Below are positions 39,519 to 53,041 of a DNA stretch of 64,000 nucleotides, in pieces. Origin of the DNA: Cavenderia fasciculata. Its lineage: Eukaryota > Evosea > Eumycetozoa > Acytosteliales > Cavenderiaceae. Where the stretch lies: NCBI RefSeq assembly GCF_000203815.1, contig NW_004457723.1, positions 496,001 through 560,000 on the forward strand, read 5' to 3'. The position numbers were made by a program, and so were the translations under genes. The notes under the pieces were generated by a model. It did no database searches. It saw only the letters and a program-made list of their open reading frames with translations, and was not told where the DNA came from. The stretch's first letter is position 1; every line of letters starts with the position of its first letter.

Positions 39519-40328
39519 TTTATGAAATTATGTTATATTATGTTATATATTGTTGAGAGAGAAAAAAAGAAAAATGAAAAGCAAGCAGAGTGTTGGTTCA
39601 GTGGATAGGAGAGGGAAAGAAAAATAAAATTATGAAAAAAATCAAGTGGGAGAGCATGAATTTATAAAAAAATTTCAAAAAGCCACACCCAACTCGTTTT
39701 CGATATGGCTTTGTTTTTTTTTCAGATAAATATAGGGGAAGCTAAGGGAAAAGTGAGGTTTAGCTTCCTACTGCCAACAAGTTGCTATACTCTTACTTAC
39801 GATAATGTGCAATTTGAATAGATATGGGTATGGAACCATGATACTGGAAACTATCAGAATCTATGGATGGTATTTTGTTGTAAATTAATTCACCGAATTT
39901 ACCTCTTATTATTCTTCAACACCCACACCTCATATATGCACAAAAGATAGATAATTTAATACAAATAATAATATTTGTTTGTTTATATGTAACAACATAC
40001 TCTTAAACAAAAAAAGGGGGTGGTATTAATAGATATTTTTAACAGTGACCCGTGAGACGACGATACGAGCACAACTCAATCGCGCGGAATCGTATCAATG
40101 CGAGATTTCCGATACCCATTTTTTCAAAATATCTGAGTGAGTTATAACAAATAATATTGATCAACAAGGAAGAAATAGTACTACTATGGATTGTTGTAAA
40201 CTCGAAAAAAAAAAAAAGAGTTAATAATATCTGTTTATTCTGTTGTTTGTTTTGGTTTGGGTTGAGTTGAGTTGGGTTGAGGTGAGTTGATATGTTGGTG
40301 GAAATGAGCGGAAAATATGTATATATGA
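39519..40328. other. Cofilin promoter region and intergenic space with two hairpins
   Basis: No gene is seen. Two inverted repeats stand out: GGAAGCTAA/TTAGCTTCC (39737-39745 and 39760-39768) and GATACGA/TCGTATC (40062-40068 and 40090-40096). The second lies in a patch unusually rich in G+C for this genome. Whether either is transcribed is unknown. Confidence 0.5.
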
Positions 40329-41447
40329 CTAAGATGGTGGTGGTGTGGATTGTTGTGTAAATCTCTGTTGTTTGTGGGTTCGTTTTTGTTGTTGTTGTTG
40401 TTGTTGAGGTTGTTGTTGGTAAATCTGTTGCAAAGATGGAACAGAAGAGGATTGTTGTTGTTGTAATAGTTGGTGATGATGTTGTTGCTGTTGTTGTTGT
40501 TGTTGTTGTTGCAATGATGAAGCCATCAAAGTAGTAGGTGAAAAATAGCCAATTGGATTATTGGATACTACAGTTGTAGTAGGTGGTTGTCCTCTAGAGA
40601 AATTGGTTCTCAAAGTTGTCGTATTAGTCAATGTTTGGTCTGGTTGTAAATATTGTTGTTGAGTATTGTTATTGTTGATATTGTTAATGTTATTGGAATT
40701 ATTATTATTAGAATATCCATGTTGTTGTTGTTGTTGTCTAAATCTAGGAGTAAATATATGTTGTTGAGATTGAAGTGTTGGAGAGGATTGCTGAGGTGTA
40801 TGTGCAGAATTGGATAAAGGTGGAGATGAAGGTGAAGAGGTGGATTGCTGTTGTTGTTGTTGTCGGTGGATTAAATAGGGGTCAAAAAGCTCCTCAATAT
40901 GGGGAGGTGAAGTCGAAGAAGAGATGGCCGAGCCGCCTCCATAGAGTATATGATGATGAATGGTGTGTTGCTGCGGTTGTTGTTGCTGCTGCAGTTGTTG
41001 TTGTTGCTGCGGTTTTTGGTGTTGATAATCTTCCAACACCTTTTTGAGATGGTGCAATTGTCGAATTTGTTGATCGAGTTGATCAATGTCAAATGTCGAC
41101 GGCATCCATGTAGATTCATCGTGATGGTGGGACAATAAAGAGCCGGCTGGCGATGACGAGGCAAGATTAACCTCGTTGGGTAAAAGGGGAGATGGTTGTT
41201 GTTGCGACATCCGAGTGGAGGGGGTTAGAGTAGGAGACAATGGGGATTGCGTCAAGGGTAAAGATACATTGGTATTTGGAAATAAATAGGGTTGGAAATG
41301 ATGATGTGAAGGGTAACTATTACCTGTTTGAATAGGTTGTTGTTGGTGTTGATGTAAAATATGTTCATTGGGGTATGGTAAAGTTTGTTGTTTTGTAATA
41401 GTCATGGTTGGATTATTACGTTTGTTGTTGTTGTTGGAAATAATATT

Positions 41448-41478
<31 letters not shown>

Positions 41479-43414
41479 GCCTCTTTATATTGTGAAAAAG
41501 TAGATTGTTGTTGTGGTTGTGGTTGTTGATGATCCAAAGGGAAATGAGAATTCCAACTAGATGATGATGACAACGATCTGTTGTTTGGTTGTGGTTGTGG
41601 TTGTGGTGGCTGTTGTTGTACATGTGAAAATTGATTGGTGGGGTTTAATAAAGGTTGTTGTCCTAACCTAGAGGAAGAAGAAGATTGGTACAAATCTTGT
41701 TGTTGTTGTTGGATTTTAGGAAGAGGAATGAGAGGAGGGGGAGGAGGAGTCGAATCACCTGCCTGTTGATGTTTTGATAAAAGAGGGGAAGCAGATTTCT
41801 TTGGTTTATGACCAGTAGCTTGACTAATACTAGCCAACTTTTTTTTAGAGTAGGAGCAATGAATAGTCAACCCTTGAACGGGGTTGTTTGTAAAAAACTC
41901 TAATGCCTTTTTGGCTGCATACTGTCCATTCTCGGAATCCTTGAAATGGACAAATCCAAACCCCTCATACTGTCCCAATTCATTCTTTGGGATATTATAA
42001 TGATTGATTTTACCGAAATCTCGGCAATGTAAAAAAATATGTTTATGTAGATCCAAACATGCCTAAATGATGAAAAAAAAAATAAAATAAATTAATATAT
42101 ATTTATATTTATATTTATATAATCTTTGACATACATTTGTTGGATCAAAAGTTAAATGAATAGAAGTCCTCTGATCAAAAGAGTCACCCCATTTTATGTG
42201 AATTTGATTAATACCTAAATATACACCGTTTAATTTTGCCATAGCCTTCTCAGCGTCTGACCTGTGAATAAATCTTATAAATACATAATTATTGATGAAA
42301 ACGCAATCATTGTAATCGAGTGGACCAAATGCACTAAATAGAAAAAAAAAACAATCAATTAATAAATAGATAATGGTTTCCAAAAAATAAATGGACATAC
42401 CTAAAAGCAGATAGAATTTGATTTATATTCATACTTGTATCCAAATTTGTGACATACAATGTTGAAATGGATAATGCTTCCAAAACATCTCTATCTTGAA
42501 TTCCAAATGAACCTAAAAATAAAAAAAACAATGTTTGTTAGTTATTATATTCTTTTTTGTTTTTTTTTTTTGAAAACTATACTTTTTTTAGTTGGATTTG
42601 TTTTGGAAGCTTTTAAATTTTTAAGTGGAATGTTGTTGTTGTTGATGTTTTGAAGATGTGAATTTGATGTGGTATCCGACGATGAACTCAAAGGGGAGGA
42701 GGGTGATAATGGACTATTGGGAATGGTCGATGATGGCGTTGTAGATGAGCCAGTGGTGCTAATCGTAGATGTAGTGGTTGTTGATTCAACTGCCAGTAAA
42801 TTATTATTATTATTATTATCCTCCTCAAAGACGTTCGTAGATGATGTTGATGATGATGGGTTTTCTAAAAGTTGTGAAAATTTTGAATTTATATGATTTA
42901 TATGATTGATGTGATTGTTGTTGTTGTTGAGGTCATTTACAGTTGTAGAGGACAAGGATAAATTTAAATTATTGGAAACTATTTGTTGTGAATTTGAAAT
43001 TGATTTTAAAGTTTTGTCTTCATTGTTTTGAGTTGGTGAAATAAGTTGTTGTGAATCTCCATCTATTTTGGAATGATTAATTAAAGGGTTTGTAGTAGTA
43101 GAAGTAGTAGAAGTACCTTTCGATGTCGAATGGGATGATGATGATGATGATGATGATAATGATGATGTTTCGATTGTTGTTGTTGTCAGAGTCGAGTTGT
43201 TGGTGGTTGGGTCTGGTGGTGTGGACATGTCATATGGTGTTGGTGAGGGTTGAGGTTTTGGCGAATTAAAGATATTATTGGTGGTGTTGGTGTCTGGTGG
43301 TGGTGGTGGATAGTTGTTAAGGTTTGTTGTTGTGGTTTGAGTTGATGATGATGATGATGAGGAGGATGATGAGGGGGAAGATGGTGATGTTGGTGATTGA
43401 AGAGGTGAGTTCAT
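40329..43414 (-). CDS. Two-RRM, Gln-rich RNA-binding protein
   Basis: complement(join(40329..42062,42135..42333,42401..42512,42583..43414)) gives 958 residues. The first 277 residues are Ser/Thr/Pro-rich and disordered. RRM1 (about 293-375) reads STLYVTNLDTSMNINQILSAF and NYVFIRFIHRSDAEKAMAKL. RRM2 (about 380-465) has FGKINHYNIPKNELGQYEGF with RNP1-like GFGFVHFKDSENG. The remaining 490 residues are dominated by Gln runs with Pro, Ser and His, a prion-like tail. Splice phases 1, 2 and 0 restore RRM1 across its internal intron. It is probably an mRNA-binding regulator of the TIA-1/Nam8/PUB1 type with a condensation-prone tail; the exact orthologue is not recognised. Confidence 0.83.
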
Positions 43415-45562
43415 ATCGGATCACAGTCATGCTCCCACTTTAGTAATAAATATATATATATATATCTATATAAATAAATAAATAAATAAATAAAAATATA
43501 GTTGTTGTTTGTTGTAGTTGTTGTTGTTTGTTGTGTAGATTTATAAATTAATATATTAATTAATTATTAGAAAAAGGTTTGGATTAAAATAATAGTGTTA
43601 ATAGAATTTTTAATATTTTGGACTTTCTTTTGGTTATAAAAAAAAATATTTATATATATTTATATGTATATGTGTACAAAAAACATCTATGATTAAAAAA
43701 AAAAAAAACAAAGGCAAGATGGACCCATATGCATGTGTGTGTGACTTTAGACTGTGAGAGCTAACAAACTAATAATTATTTATAGAAAACTAAAAATAAA
43801 CATTATAATGTTTCATGTTCTACAAAGAATAAATTGGAGGGCACAACCCTTTGATTTCAAGGGTCCAAATAATTTGAATAATTCTATTATTATTATTTTC
43901 TTTTTTCTTTTTTTTTTTTTTTTTAAAGTAATGACATTTACTTTTTTTAGAATTGTCCAATGAAAATGATTTAACAAAAATATATTTTAAAAATAACAAG
44001 TCAAAGGTGAAAGATGGGTGTCAAAAGAATGAAGAATAACAATTCCAAAAAATGAATATAAATGCCAAAATATATATATATATAAGGGTTAACTCTTTCT
44101 CTTTGTTAACATTGAATTGTAACAAAAAAAAAAAAAAACAAAAAAAAAAATCCTGCTATATGATGATGCAACGTTGCACATGTAGCGTTCTTCGTTTTGA
44201 AAATATTTGTGTTTGTAAGTGGGGACAAACTCAGACCTATACGAATGTCGAATTCGATAGATTGAGAGGTAGATCATCATGATCCACTTTCACCTTGTAA
44301 TTCAAATTACAACAACACCACCACCACCACACAAAGTATTACTTTTGGTTGATCCGTGTTTCAATCGAAAGGCACTTTTGTGTTGAAAAAACTAAACTAA
44401 ACTACTACTCTATGCTATAATAACTCTGCTATAATATTTGATATGTATGAATTGAATTGAATTGATTTTGATTTGGATGATGGTTGAGCTCTATTATTAC
44501 CTTTTTGTAGGGATGGATAGGATGGAAAGAGTGAGTGGGGGTCAATGAAACTAACTAATAACTCTACAATTACAATACAATTGTAATGTGGTAGTAGGTA
44601 TCAATTGAGTTTTACTGTTGGTTTTAGTACTATATAGGTCTACTTTGACCCAGTAATGGGGTAGGCTGTTGACTGTTTCAAAAAAAAAAGATATCTAGTT
44701 TTCAATAGGTGGAACCTTAATCTTGATTGATGTTGGTTGGTGATGGTGTGAACTAGCCTTGACAAATAAATTAAAAAAAAAAAATTAAAACACAAAGTTG
44801 GTGGGGCGGGAAGAGCCCCTAAAGAAAGGGGCATGCATGGCTCTTGTCCACACCAAATACCGATCGTTTTCCTTTGCGCTCGTCGTCAAAAAAAATTTCC
44901 ATCATGATCGTCATGTCATCATCGCCATCTGCAGATCACAAACATTGGTTTACAAACCCTCCTGTCCTATGAAAAAAGGGTATCCAAAATAAAATCGATT
45001 CACTTTACAAAAATAACTCTTGCTCCCTTCAAAGTCTTAAGTTTGTGGAGAGGAAAATAATGGATGGATGGATGGTTGGATGGATGGGTAGTAGGTAGAG
45101 GTGTCTATTATCTTGTTTGTCTAAATTAATAGCTCTACAGACTCTTGGACTGTTGGTGGTATGTAGTTAAGGTTGTTGAAGTGATGGTTGATGTTATACT
45201 TGTTTGTTGTTGGATTATTGAACCTACTTGATCAAGTATAAGACATCGTTGGATGAACAAACACAACATGCATGTGCGGGGGGATTAAATTCAAATAAAA
45301 TCTATTCTAAAACGCAAAGAGAGAGATTGTATGCTATGATGCCTCGTCTGTGTCGTTTTCTTTGATTATTTTTTTTTTTGATGATTATTTGATGATGAAG
45401 AGGTAGCTTGCTTGTTTGTTGGGATGTTAGAGTAGGTAGGTAGAGAGGTATAGTGCTGCTGCTTGAAGTTGGGTTGATCTTCAATCCTATTGGTGGATAA
45501 ATGGATTTGAATGATGGTGTTGTTCAACCAGACGAACCGTAGCGGTTCACCAGAAATAAATA

Positions 45563-45593
<31 letters not shown>

Positions 45594-47422
45594 TACTACT
45601 CGGTGGCTGCGACAGAGCGCGCCCCCCACAGTCCCCAATCAATCAACAAAGACGAGGAGAAGAGGTTTCCGTCAAGCGTAGGCAAGGGAGGTTCCTTCCA
45701 TACTTCTTGACTATGATTATGTGAAAAAATATGATAGTCTTGAGATCACCTCATCGATGATGCAAAGCAGGTGTCTCTTGACCAATTGTCACAACAAAAC
45801 AACAAATAACCAACAGGCAAACAATGTTAGAAGGTACCTTCTAAAAAAAATCATCCAACACGTGTTTTTGAGGGATCTTTCAAAAAAATTATTCTTATTA
45901 TTATTTGTTATTATTATTTGTTATTTGTATTTTTAGACTTGAATGATAAAAATAAATAAATGTAAAAGGAAAAATAAAATTTGGATGGAACAGAAGGGTA
46001 GTCGATCAGATATTTCCTTCCTTGTGAGCATGTTGGTGAGGAGGAGTGGATTTGGGTTAGGGTGTTGTTACATTACCTTTTTTTTTCTTTGTAACTATTG
46101 AGTTCTATGAGATTTTGATGGTGATGTTCAAAATTACAACATGCTATAAAGATTTTACCAAATATGGAACTACTCACAATATAATAAATATAAAAGTGAG
46201 TATGTGTGTATATATGTGGTGGATGTGTGAGATCTCTAAAATAATTTGTAGTAATTCTCTGGGGTGGTATCTGGGTTTATTAAGATCTAAAATCCAAAAA
46301 TGAATCTCAAACACGGTTTTAATACTATCCATTCCATCAAGAGCAGACTCTAGCAAGAGTGAGAGAAAGAAAAAAAAACAAATAAAATTTTAATTAATTA
46401 ACAATTAAACATTCGCATGCGCGTTCAGCCACGGTTTTTTCCATGCCCTCATACGATTTAAGGGAGGACACCCCTGATTGGCTGTAGAATGCATGAGGAA
46501 GTGGAGAACAGGAGTAGTCGCCCCTTAAGCAGTAGTCGTTCGTTTTTCTTTCATCAAAAAAAAAAAAAAAAAAAAAAAGTGAAAGATTGGTGCACTCTAT
46601 TTTTAGTGGCAGCAAAAACTAAAAGAAAATCTTTGGTGGGCAACTTTGACTTGTTGGCACATTTGTTGGTTGCATCATCGCAAGGAGCTGATGGATTGGT
46701 CGACCTTGAGTAACTCCAAGGATTGACCAAAGATTGTTGGTCAATTGACCAGTATAACCCAATATTTCCAGCTAGGGGGGTATGGATCTCTCACATATTT
46801 CCGATAAACCCTAAAGTTGAAAACTGGAACCGCTGTGGACAACCTATAAAAGTAAAACTATCTATACTATATCCATCCACTGGCCTCTTTGTGTAGTGTC
46901 GATTTCACTTTTCTCCTCCAATCATCTTAAAGAGGTTTAAACCTCTTTATTGGTTTCCCTAATCACGCGGAGGTTTTGTGTTGTGATGGCGATATATATT
47001 TATATATTGCACAATACGGACGGTTATTTTTGAGACAGTCTCCTCTCTCTCTCGCTCTCTTTTTGGTCCAATTCAAACGAATATCCGTACCAATTAAGAT
47101 TGATCATTTATTCTTTATTTTTCTTAATATTTATTTCAAAGTAAATTATACAATAATTTTTTATAAGCTTGGTTGATTTGTGGAGAAATCAAGCTTCACT
47201 ATATGAGTCGGTTTTGAAAAAGGGAGTTGAAAAAAAAATAAAAAAAATAAAAAAAAAACTGTTGGTGTTGTTGTTGTTTGTTTGAATTAATAAAGTAATT
47301 ATTAATAACTCTCGCGATATATAGTAGTAGTTTTACTCACATCTTGTTGGTAAAGTAGATTAGTATTTAGTAGTAGTCGTATTAGTAGTAGTATTAGTTA
47401 GTTATTATTTAAAGGAAGAGTC
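43415..47422. other. 4-kb non-coding spacer between divergent genes
   Basis: No gene is supported. The RRM gene and the AP180 gene both point away, so the spacer includes two promoters. It has simple repeats, a poly-A/T block at 45568-45592, a 22-bp perfect palindrome at 46928-46949, and patches of higher G+C (about 45590-45690 and 46420-46500). Short open frames such as 44798-44992 or 46489-46713 show no coding pattern. Confidence 0.55.
46928..46949. promoter_or_regulatory. 22-bp perfect palindrome
   Basis: AAAGAGGTTTAAACCTCTTT with one flanking T/A pair, about 475 bases upstream of the AP180 start. It could be a dimeric factor site, but no factor can be named. Confidence 0.35.
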
Positions 47423-49830
47423 ATGTCGAATGCTTGGGGTAAGGCCCTTGATCAGGCTAGTATTGTAAAAGCTAGTTTCACTAGCGACTTGGAAAAGACA
47501 GCTATTAAAGGAACTAGACATAAAATGAGAGTACCAAAAGAGAAACATGTTAGAAGTAAATATACAAATAATATGATGATATATATATATATATCATCAT
47601 CTGATTTGAAAGAAACAAGGAAAAGAAAAGATACAAAAAAGGTTAACCGATTTTTTCATTCACCCTATCATTATTATTATTATTATGATTATCTTCTTTT
47701 ACTTTTAGAGTTGATTATTTATACTCATGAAAGATTAGGTCCAATTGGTGACTTGTATATGAGTTTATTAAGAAGATTAGAACAACCTGATTGGATTGTA
47801 TGTAGAGAATAGAAAAACAAAAATAATAGCCACAAATAACTAATCTCTTCTTTTTAAATATCTATCTGATATATATGTGTGTATTTAGATTGTATTAAAA
47901 ACATTGGTTGTATTCCATAGATTGTTTGGAGGAGGAAATGTTAGATTCCTTGAAGATTTATCACATCGTGGAATGATTTTCCCATTGACTCGATTCACTG
48001 ATATGACATCTACTCAAGCTCATCAACAATCTGTTTTCATTCGTAAATACTCTTCTTATCTTGAAGAAAAGGTATTTGCTTATCGTGAAATGCATGTATG
48101 TAACAAAGTTAAGAATAATAGATAGATGCAGCAGTATGAAACACTTATTGATTTTGTTTTTTTTTGTTTTTGATTTAGTGCGAATTTGAAAAGGAATCAT
48201 TCAAAGGATTATCAATTGATCAATTATTAAAAAAGATTCCAAAGATGCAAAGACAGTTTGATGCACTCTTGGCAACTCACGTCGAAGAGGTTTGTGATAA
48301 TATTATTACAATCAATGCATTTGAATTACTTTTAAAGGATAGTTTTAAGATTTATTGTAATTTAAATGATGCTGTATTAAGTGTTTTAGGTAAGAGAGAG
48401 AGAAAAAGATAAATATCAATCAAATTCGTCGTTTCTAATTTATTTTATTTTTTCTTTAGAATTATACTTTAACATGACAAAGAGAGATGCAACTACAGCT
48501 CTTGAAATTTATAAGGTTTTTATGAGAGAAACTGATGATATTATTAGATTCTTTGATTCATCAAGAAGAAAATTCCATATTGAATTACCTGATCTATCTC
48601 CTGTAAGTCAAATAATACAAAATCAAATCAAATTCATCTAATTTTTATTTATTTATTTATTTAGGCACCATCAACAGTTGTTAAAGGATTGGAAGAGTAT
48701 TTAAGAGATTTGGATGATGATCATCCTCCAATGGGTCGTCCAAACAATGGTAAAGAACAAAGAGATAATTTGGGTAGTCATTTCAAACCATCAAATACTT
48801 TTGATCAAAAGAAAATGGATGATACTTCATTTAATTTTGATGTATGTAAAAAAAAAAAAAAAAAAAGGAATAGAAAAAAAGAAAAAGAAAAAGATAATCT
48901 TATTTACATTTTATTTTTAAATATTTGTAGGAGGATTTATTTAGTTCAGCACCAAATTCACCTGCACCAAATTCAAATAATCATAATAATAATGTATATT
49001 CACCATCGATTCAACAACAACCACCACCAAATAATAATAATAACAATAATAATAATAATAATAGTAGTTTCCGACAACAACATAATCAATATGCACCAGC
49101 AAAACAACCATTCGATCCACTTGATCCATTCCAAATATCATCTTCACAACCATTGTCCCCAATGATTAATAATAATAATAACCATCATCATCACAATAAC
49201 AATATGATATCAAGTGGTGCTGGAAACAGAAATTCAATGGGTAATCCATTTGATCCAGTCAACAATGAAAAGGCACTCCAAATTAAAGCAGCATTTGAGT
49301 CTTCTTCCAATTCATCCTCTCCATTTAGTTCGACTTCATCCTTTACAATGACACCCGTCACACCTCAACAGCCAAACAACATGAACAAGATGGGAAGTAT
49401 CGGACCAAATCAAGGAGCAAACTTTGGTAACATGGTAAATGGTGGTAGTAATGGTATGTTGGTACCAATGAATAATGGTAATATGATGAATAATGGTATG
49501 AATAATGGTATGATGCCAATTAATAATGGTGGTATGGTAAACAGTGGTGGTATGATGATGGTTCCAATGCAACCAAACAACAACAATATGATGATGAAAC
49601 CAATGGCACCAATGAATAATGGTAATATGATGAATAATGGTGGAATGGTTCCAATGCAACCAAATAACAACATGATGATGCAACCAAACAACAACAATAT
49701 GAATAGACAACCGTCAATGAATAATATGAATATGGGTATGCAACCAAATGGAGGCATGATGATGCAACCATCAAATGAACAACAACGGCGGTATGGGTAT
49801 GGGAATGAACCAACCAAATATGATGAATAG
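47423..49830 (+). CDS. clmA: Clathrin assembly protein AP180/CALM (ANTH domain)
   Basis: Exons 47423-47555, 47709-47797, 47889-48095, 48179-48389, 48460-48602, 48665-48841 and 48931-49830 give 619 residues. Residues 1-280 are an ANTH domain: KALDQASIVKASF at the start, the PIP2-binding Lys/His cluster KEKHVRKLIIYT, the LVVFHRLF helix and the YSSYLEEKVFAYREMH segment. The tail is Asn/Met/Gln-rich with repeated MNNG and MQPNNN units and endocytic motifs such as NPFDPV and DPF. By homology it binds PIP2 and clathrin at coated pits and sorts SNAREs. Near the end the frame shifts: after about 49770 another frame carries the Met/Gly/Asn repeat on to a stop at about 49912. The annotated C-terminus may therefore be wrong. 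Confidence 0.9.
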
Positions 49831-50120
49831 ACCAATGAACAACAACGGCGGGGGTATGGGTATGGGAATGAACCAACCAAATACTCAACAAGTTCAAAAC
49901 ATTTATTTTTAAAATCAAATCAAAATCATAATAATATTTCTTACTGATACAAACAAACCAAATAATTAAAACAAAAAAAATAAACAAAATAAACAAATAA
50001 ATTTTAATTTATTATGTCTTTTTTTATATTTTTTTTTTTTGTAAACAAATGAATGACTTGGTAAAAAAAAAGACGAAAAAGAACTTTTTTTTTTTTTTTA
50101 ATAATAACCTTTATATATTT
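49831..50120. other. Spacer between AP180 and the PPR-like gene
   Basis: It includes the out-of-frame continuation of the AP180 tail to about 49912, and then A/T tracts. Confidence 0.5.
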
Positions 50121-52366
50121 ATGATGAATAATTTAATTAGATATTCATCATCTCTATTAAATAGAGTTGGTAGTATATCAACAACAACAACAACAACGAC
50201 AACTACTACTACTTTAACAAAACTTTTTCAATCATCAAATTCAATCATAAACACTACAAGATATTATTGTTCGATTGTAATAGAAGAGAGAATAAGTAAA
50301 AAGGTTAAACCATCAAGACAACAACAACAACAACAAATAGATAAATATAAAAGACAAAAAAATGATTATAGTGAACCAATTAAACAAAAACAAGTAGAAA
50401 GTTTTGAAAACTATATATCATCAACAGTTAAAGGAGAAGAAGATATTAATTCAATTGATGATGAAAACTTGATAGATTCTACAATAGAACCATCACCATT
50501 TGAAATAAGAGATACACAACATATATATTATAAACAATCACCGCTATTATATTTGGAAAAGAGTGCATTACATGATTATTTCTCTCAACAGTTGATGGTA
50601 GATGGAGTATTTGATCGATCAAGATTAGAGGCAAGTTTGGTTCTACAAGGATCAGATTATAATCATCCAACTATATTGTTTGGTCTTTTTGGATGGTTGG
50701 AGAATTTAAAGATCAATGATATCGAATTGTTTAGTATGTTGTTGGAATACATGAAACAATATAAAAAACATTCTCGGTTCCTTACCATCTATAAATACAT
50801 GCGTGCCAATATGGAGGATAAATTTACAATCAATACTTATAATATGGCGTTGGGTGTATGTGTGGATATTGGAGAGTTTGGATTGGCAAGATTGGTAGTC
50901 AAAGATATCATTGCTAAAAAGGAACAAGGTGTGTTTATGAACTCTGCTACAATGGTTGAGAGATTGAAATTGGCCGTTGCAATGGGTGGAGCGCTATATT
51001 TGGAAGAGTTGATCAAAAAGGTGATGGATCCAGTCAGATCGACTTGGTTGACCGATCGATCAGACCAACTCAATGCACAAGTGTTGGAGAGTATTTTGAA
51101 TCATGGTAAACGTGACGTTGAACGTACTCTGACAATGTACAAAGAGATGCGTACTAGAGGCTACGAGATTGGACAACATGTATATCACACGTTGTTGATT
51201 GGATTTGCAAGTCTTGCACGATACGATCTGATGGATCAGATTTGGAAGGATTTGGATCAAAGTAATACTATACCACTTGCCAAAACAGTAGCTGCATTGG
51301 TCGTCATTTTAAATAGAAAGGATATGCAACAAGTTGAAACATCTCTCTTTAATCATGTCAAGAATAGCAACTACAACTTTTTATTGGATACACCCGAGGT
51401 GATTAGTGCACGTACCAAATTGTTTTGTGCACGTAGAACCGATGGTCAAGAGATTGTATCACTCCTCAATAACCTAAAACAACGTGGTAAAATGACGGTG
51501 GAACTACTTCATATTATTTTGGCACACATTTTAAAATCAAAAGCACCATGGTCGAAAAAGATTATAGATGATATCTATACTTTGGTGGTCGAGATTTCAT
51601 CGGTCAAGTATCACTCTAGACCACCCCTCAAACTCTACGAAATGTTATTATCAACTGCCATCACTAGAAAGTATGGTACAGAGGTGACAAGATGGATTAG
51701 AGAAATGAATAGTTTTGGTATAGAATATTCTCCAGCCATCATTAGTTATTTAATGCGTTATTATTTAGTTGTCATTTCAAAAGAAATTGAAAAAGAAAAA
51801 GTAGAAAAGAACAATAATAATAGTAAAAAAAAAAAGAAAATTTTAAAGATTTACTGGCAAAAGTTGAATTGGAGAAATTAATATTACAAATTGGACCATT
51901 AAAAGATCGAGATTTTGATAAATTGGCAGCATCACTTGTATTTCATTTACAAAATAATAGTATTGAAAAGATTGAACAATTTGAAAAGAGAATTGAACAA
52001 ATCAATAGTGCAAATTGTTTTTATGCTCAACAAATATTGAATCATGTCATTTACTATTGTTTGTTGTGCAAGATGGAAGAACCTGCCCTTAGATACTTTG
52101 AAATGGCAGAAACTTTGGCAAGACAAGCTCGTACCACGGTATCTGATCGTGTCTATTATCAATTCATCGCCTACTATAGACACCAAGCCAGAGAAGATAA
52201 ATACATTAAATGGATGGACAAGTTTAAACAAACTAGATACACGTATAACCCTATTCACATGGCAAGAGAATATGAATATCTAATCATCACCAATATTGGT
52301 ACAGTCTTGAACAAATCAGAATTATCTGAACAATCCATTCAAGATTCAAAATATAAAAGAAAATAA
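50121..52366 (+). CDS. PPR-like, probably mitochondrial protein with one frame change
   Basis: I take the ATG at 50121 because an earlier in-frame ATG (50049) would add a Phe run encoded by a T tract. The N-terminus (MMNNLIRYSSSLLNRVG) is basic, Ser/Arg-rich and lacks acids, as in mitochondrial presequences. Residues about 180-560 are helical repeats resembling PPR units (RFLTIYKYMRANMEDKFTIN, VYHTLLIGFASLARYDLMDQ, EVTRWIREMNSFGIEYSPAI). The frame stops at 51881, but a frame 1 nt away continues from about 51845 with clearly coding sequence (VELEKLILQIGPL...) to 52366. The switch lies in an A11 tract near 51825. The likely role is organellar RNA binding; the target is unknown. Confidence 0.75.
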
Positions 52367-53041
52367 TAAAAGAAAAAGGAAAATTAATAACGAGAATAAA
52401 TATTCATTATCAGTTTTGTTTTATGGAGAAAGTAAAAGATGAATTCATAGAGATAGTTGTAGGAAGATGATCATGATAACAATAACAATAACAATGATAT
52501 TATCATTGATAGTACTCTAGAGATCTCGAGTGATGCAAAACAAAGATTCAAACAATATTGTGTTTTAGAGGCATCTGATAGACTAGTATCATGGTTACTC
52601 TTTTTAATGGTTCGATATTTTTACAACCATGTATTTTAAAAGTATGAAAAAAGGATTAATATTTCCCAAAGTTTTTATACCTATCAAATACCCCTCTTCT
52701 TTTATTTAGGTCAGTATTAAAATCAATTTGATGATGAAATTTTAAGAGTCACTCCACTGTTTGATCAATTTCTCAAAACTTTCGACTGAAACCAAAGAAT
52801 TGGTGGTTGAATCTAGTGATGAAATATTTGCAGCTTTTGGAAAAAAAAAATTGTTTCTACTACCAGAATATCATGAAAAAACTTGGATCAGAGGGAATGG
52901 GGCAAAAAAAACAATTCGAACATCAAAAGGATGATGCCTTGTGCTGGATGCTTTTTCCAGTGATTTTTTTCTAGACCATGTTTTAGTGGTGTGGTTTTGT
53001 CAGAAATCAATAAAAAATAGATAAAATTGTAGGGAATTGTG
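52367..53041. other. Intergenic region with a coding-like relic and a tRNA-flank repeat
   Basis: Short stretches at about 52530-52640 (KQRFKQYCVLEASDRLVSWL) and 52735-52790 (FDDEILRVTPLFDQFLKTFD) look coding and are separated by intron-like borders, but no gene can be built. 52856-52894 is a direct repeat of 53042-53080, and about 52934-52950 resembles the tRNA-Phe 3' end. Confidence 0.4.

Noticed and set aside
44798-44992. Short frame with a near-palindromic GGGGCATGCATGGCTC leader
   Set aside because: No domain, no conservation signal and no splice context.
49336-49710. Long minus-strand frames opposite the AP180 tail and other repeat-rich exons
   Set aside because: They are mirror images of Asn/Met/Gln-coding triplets, not genes.
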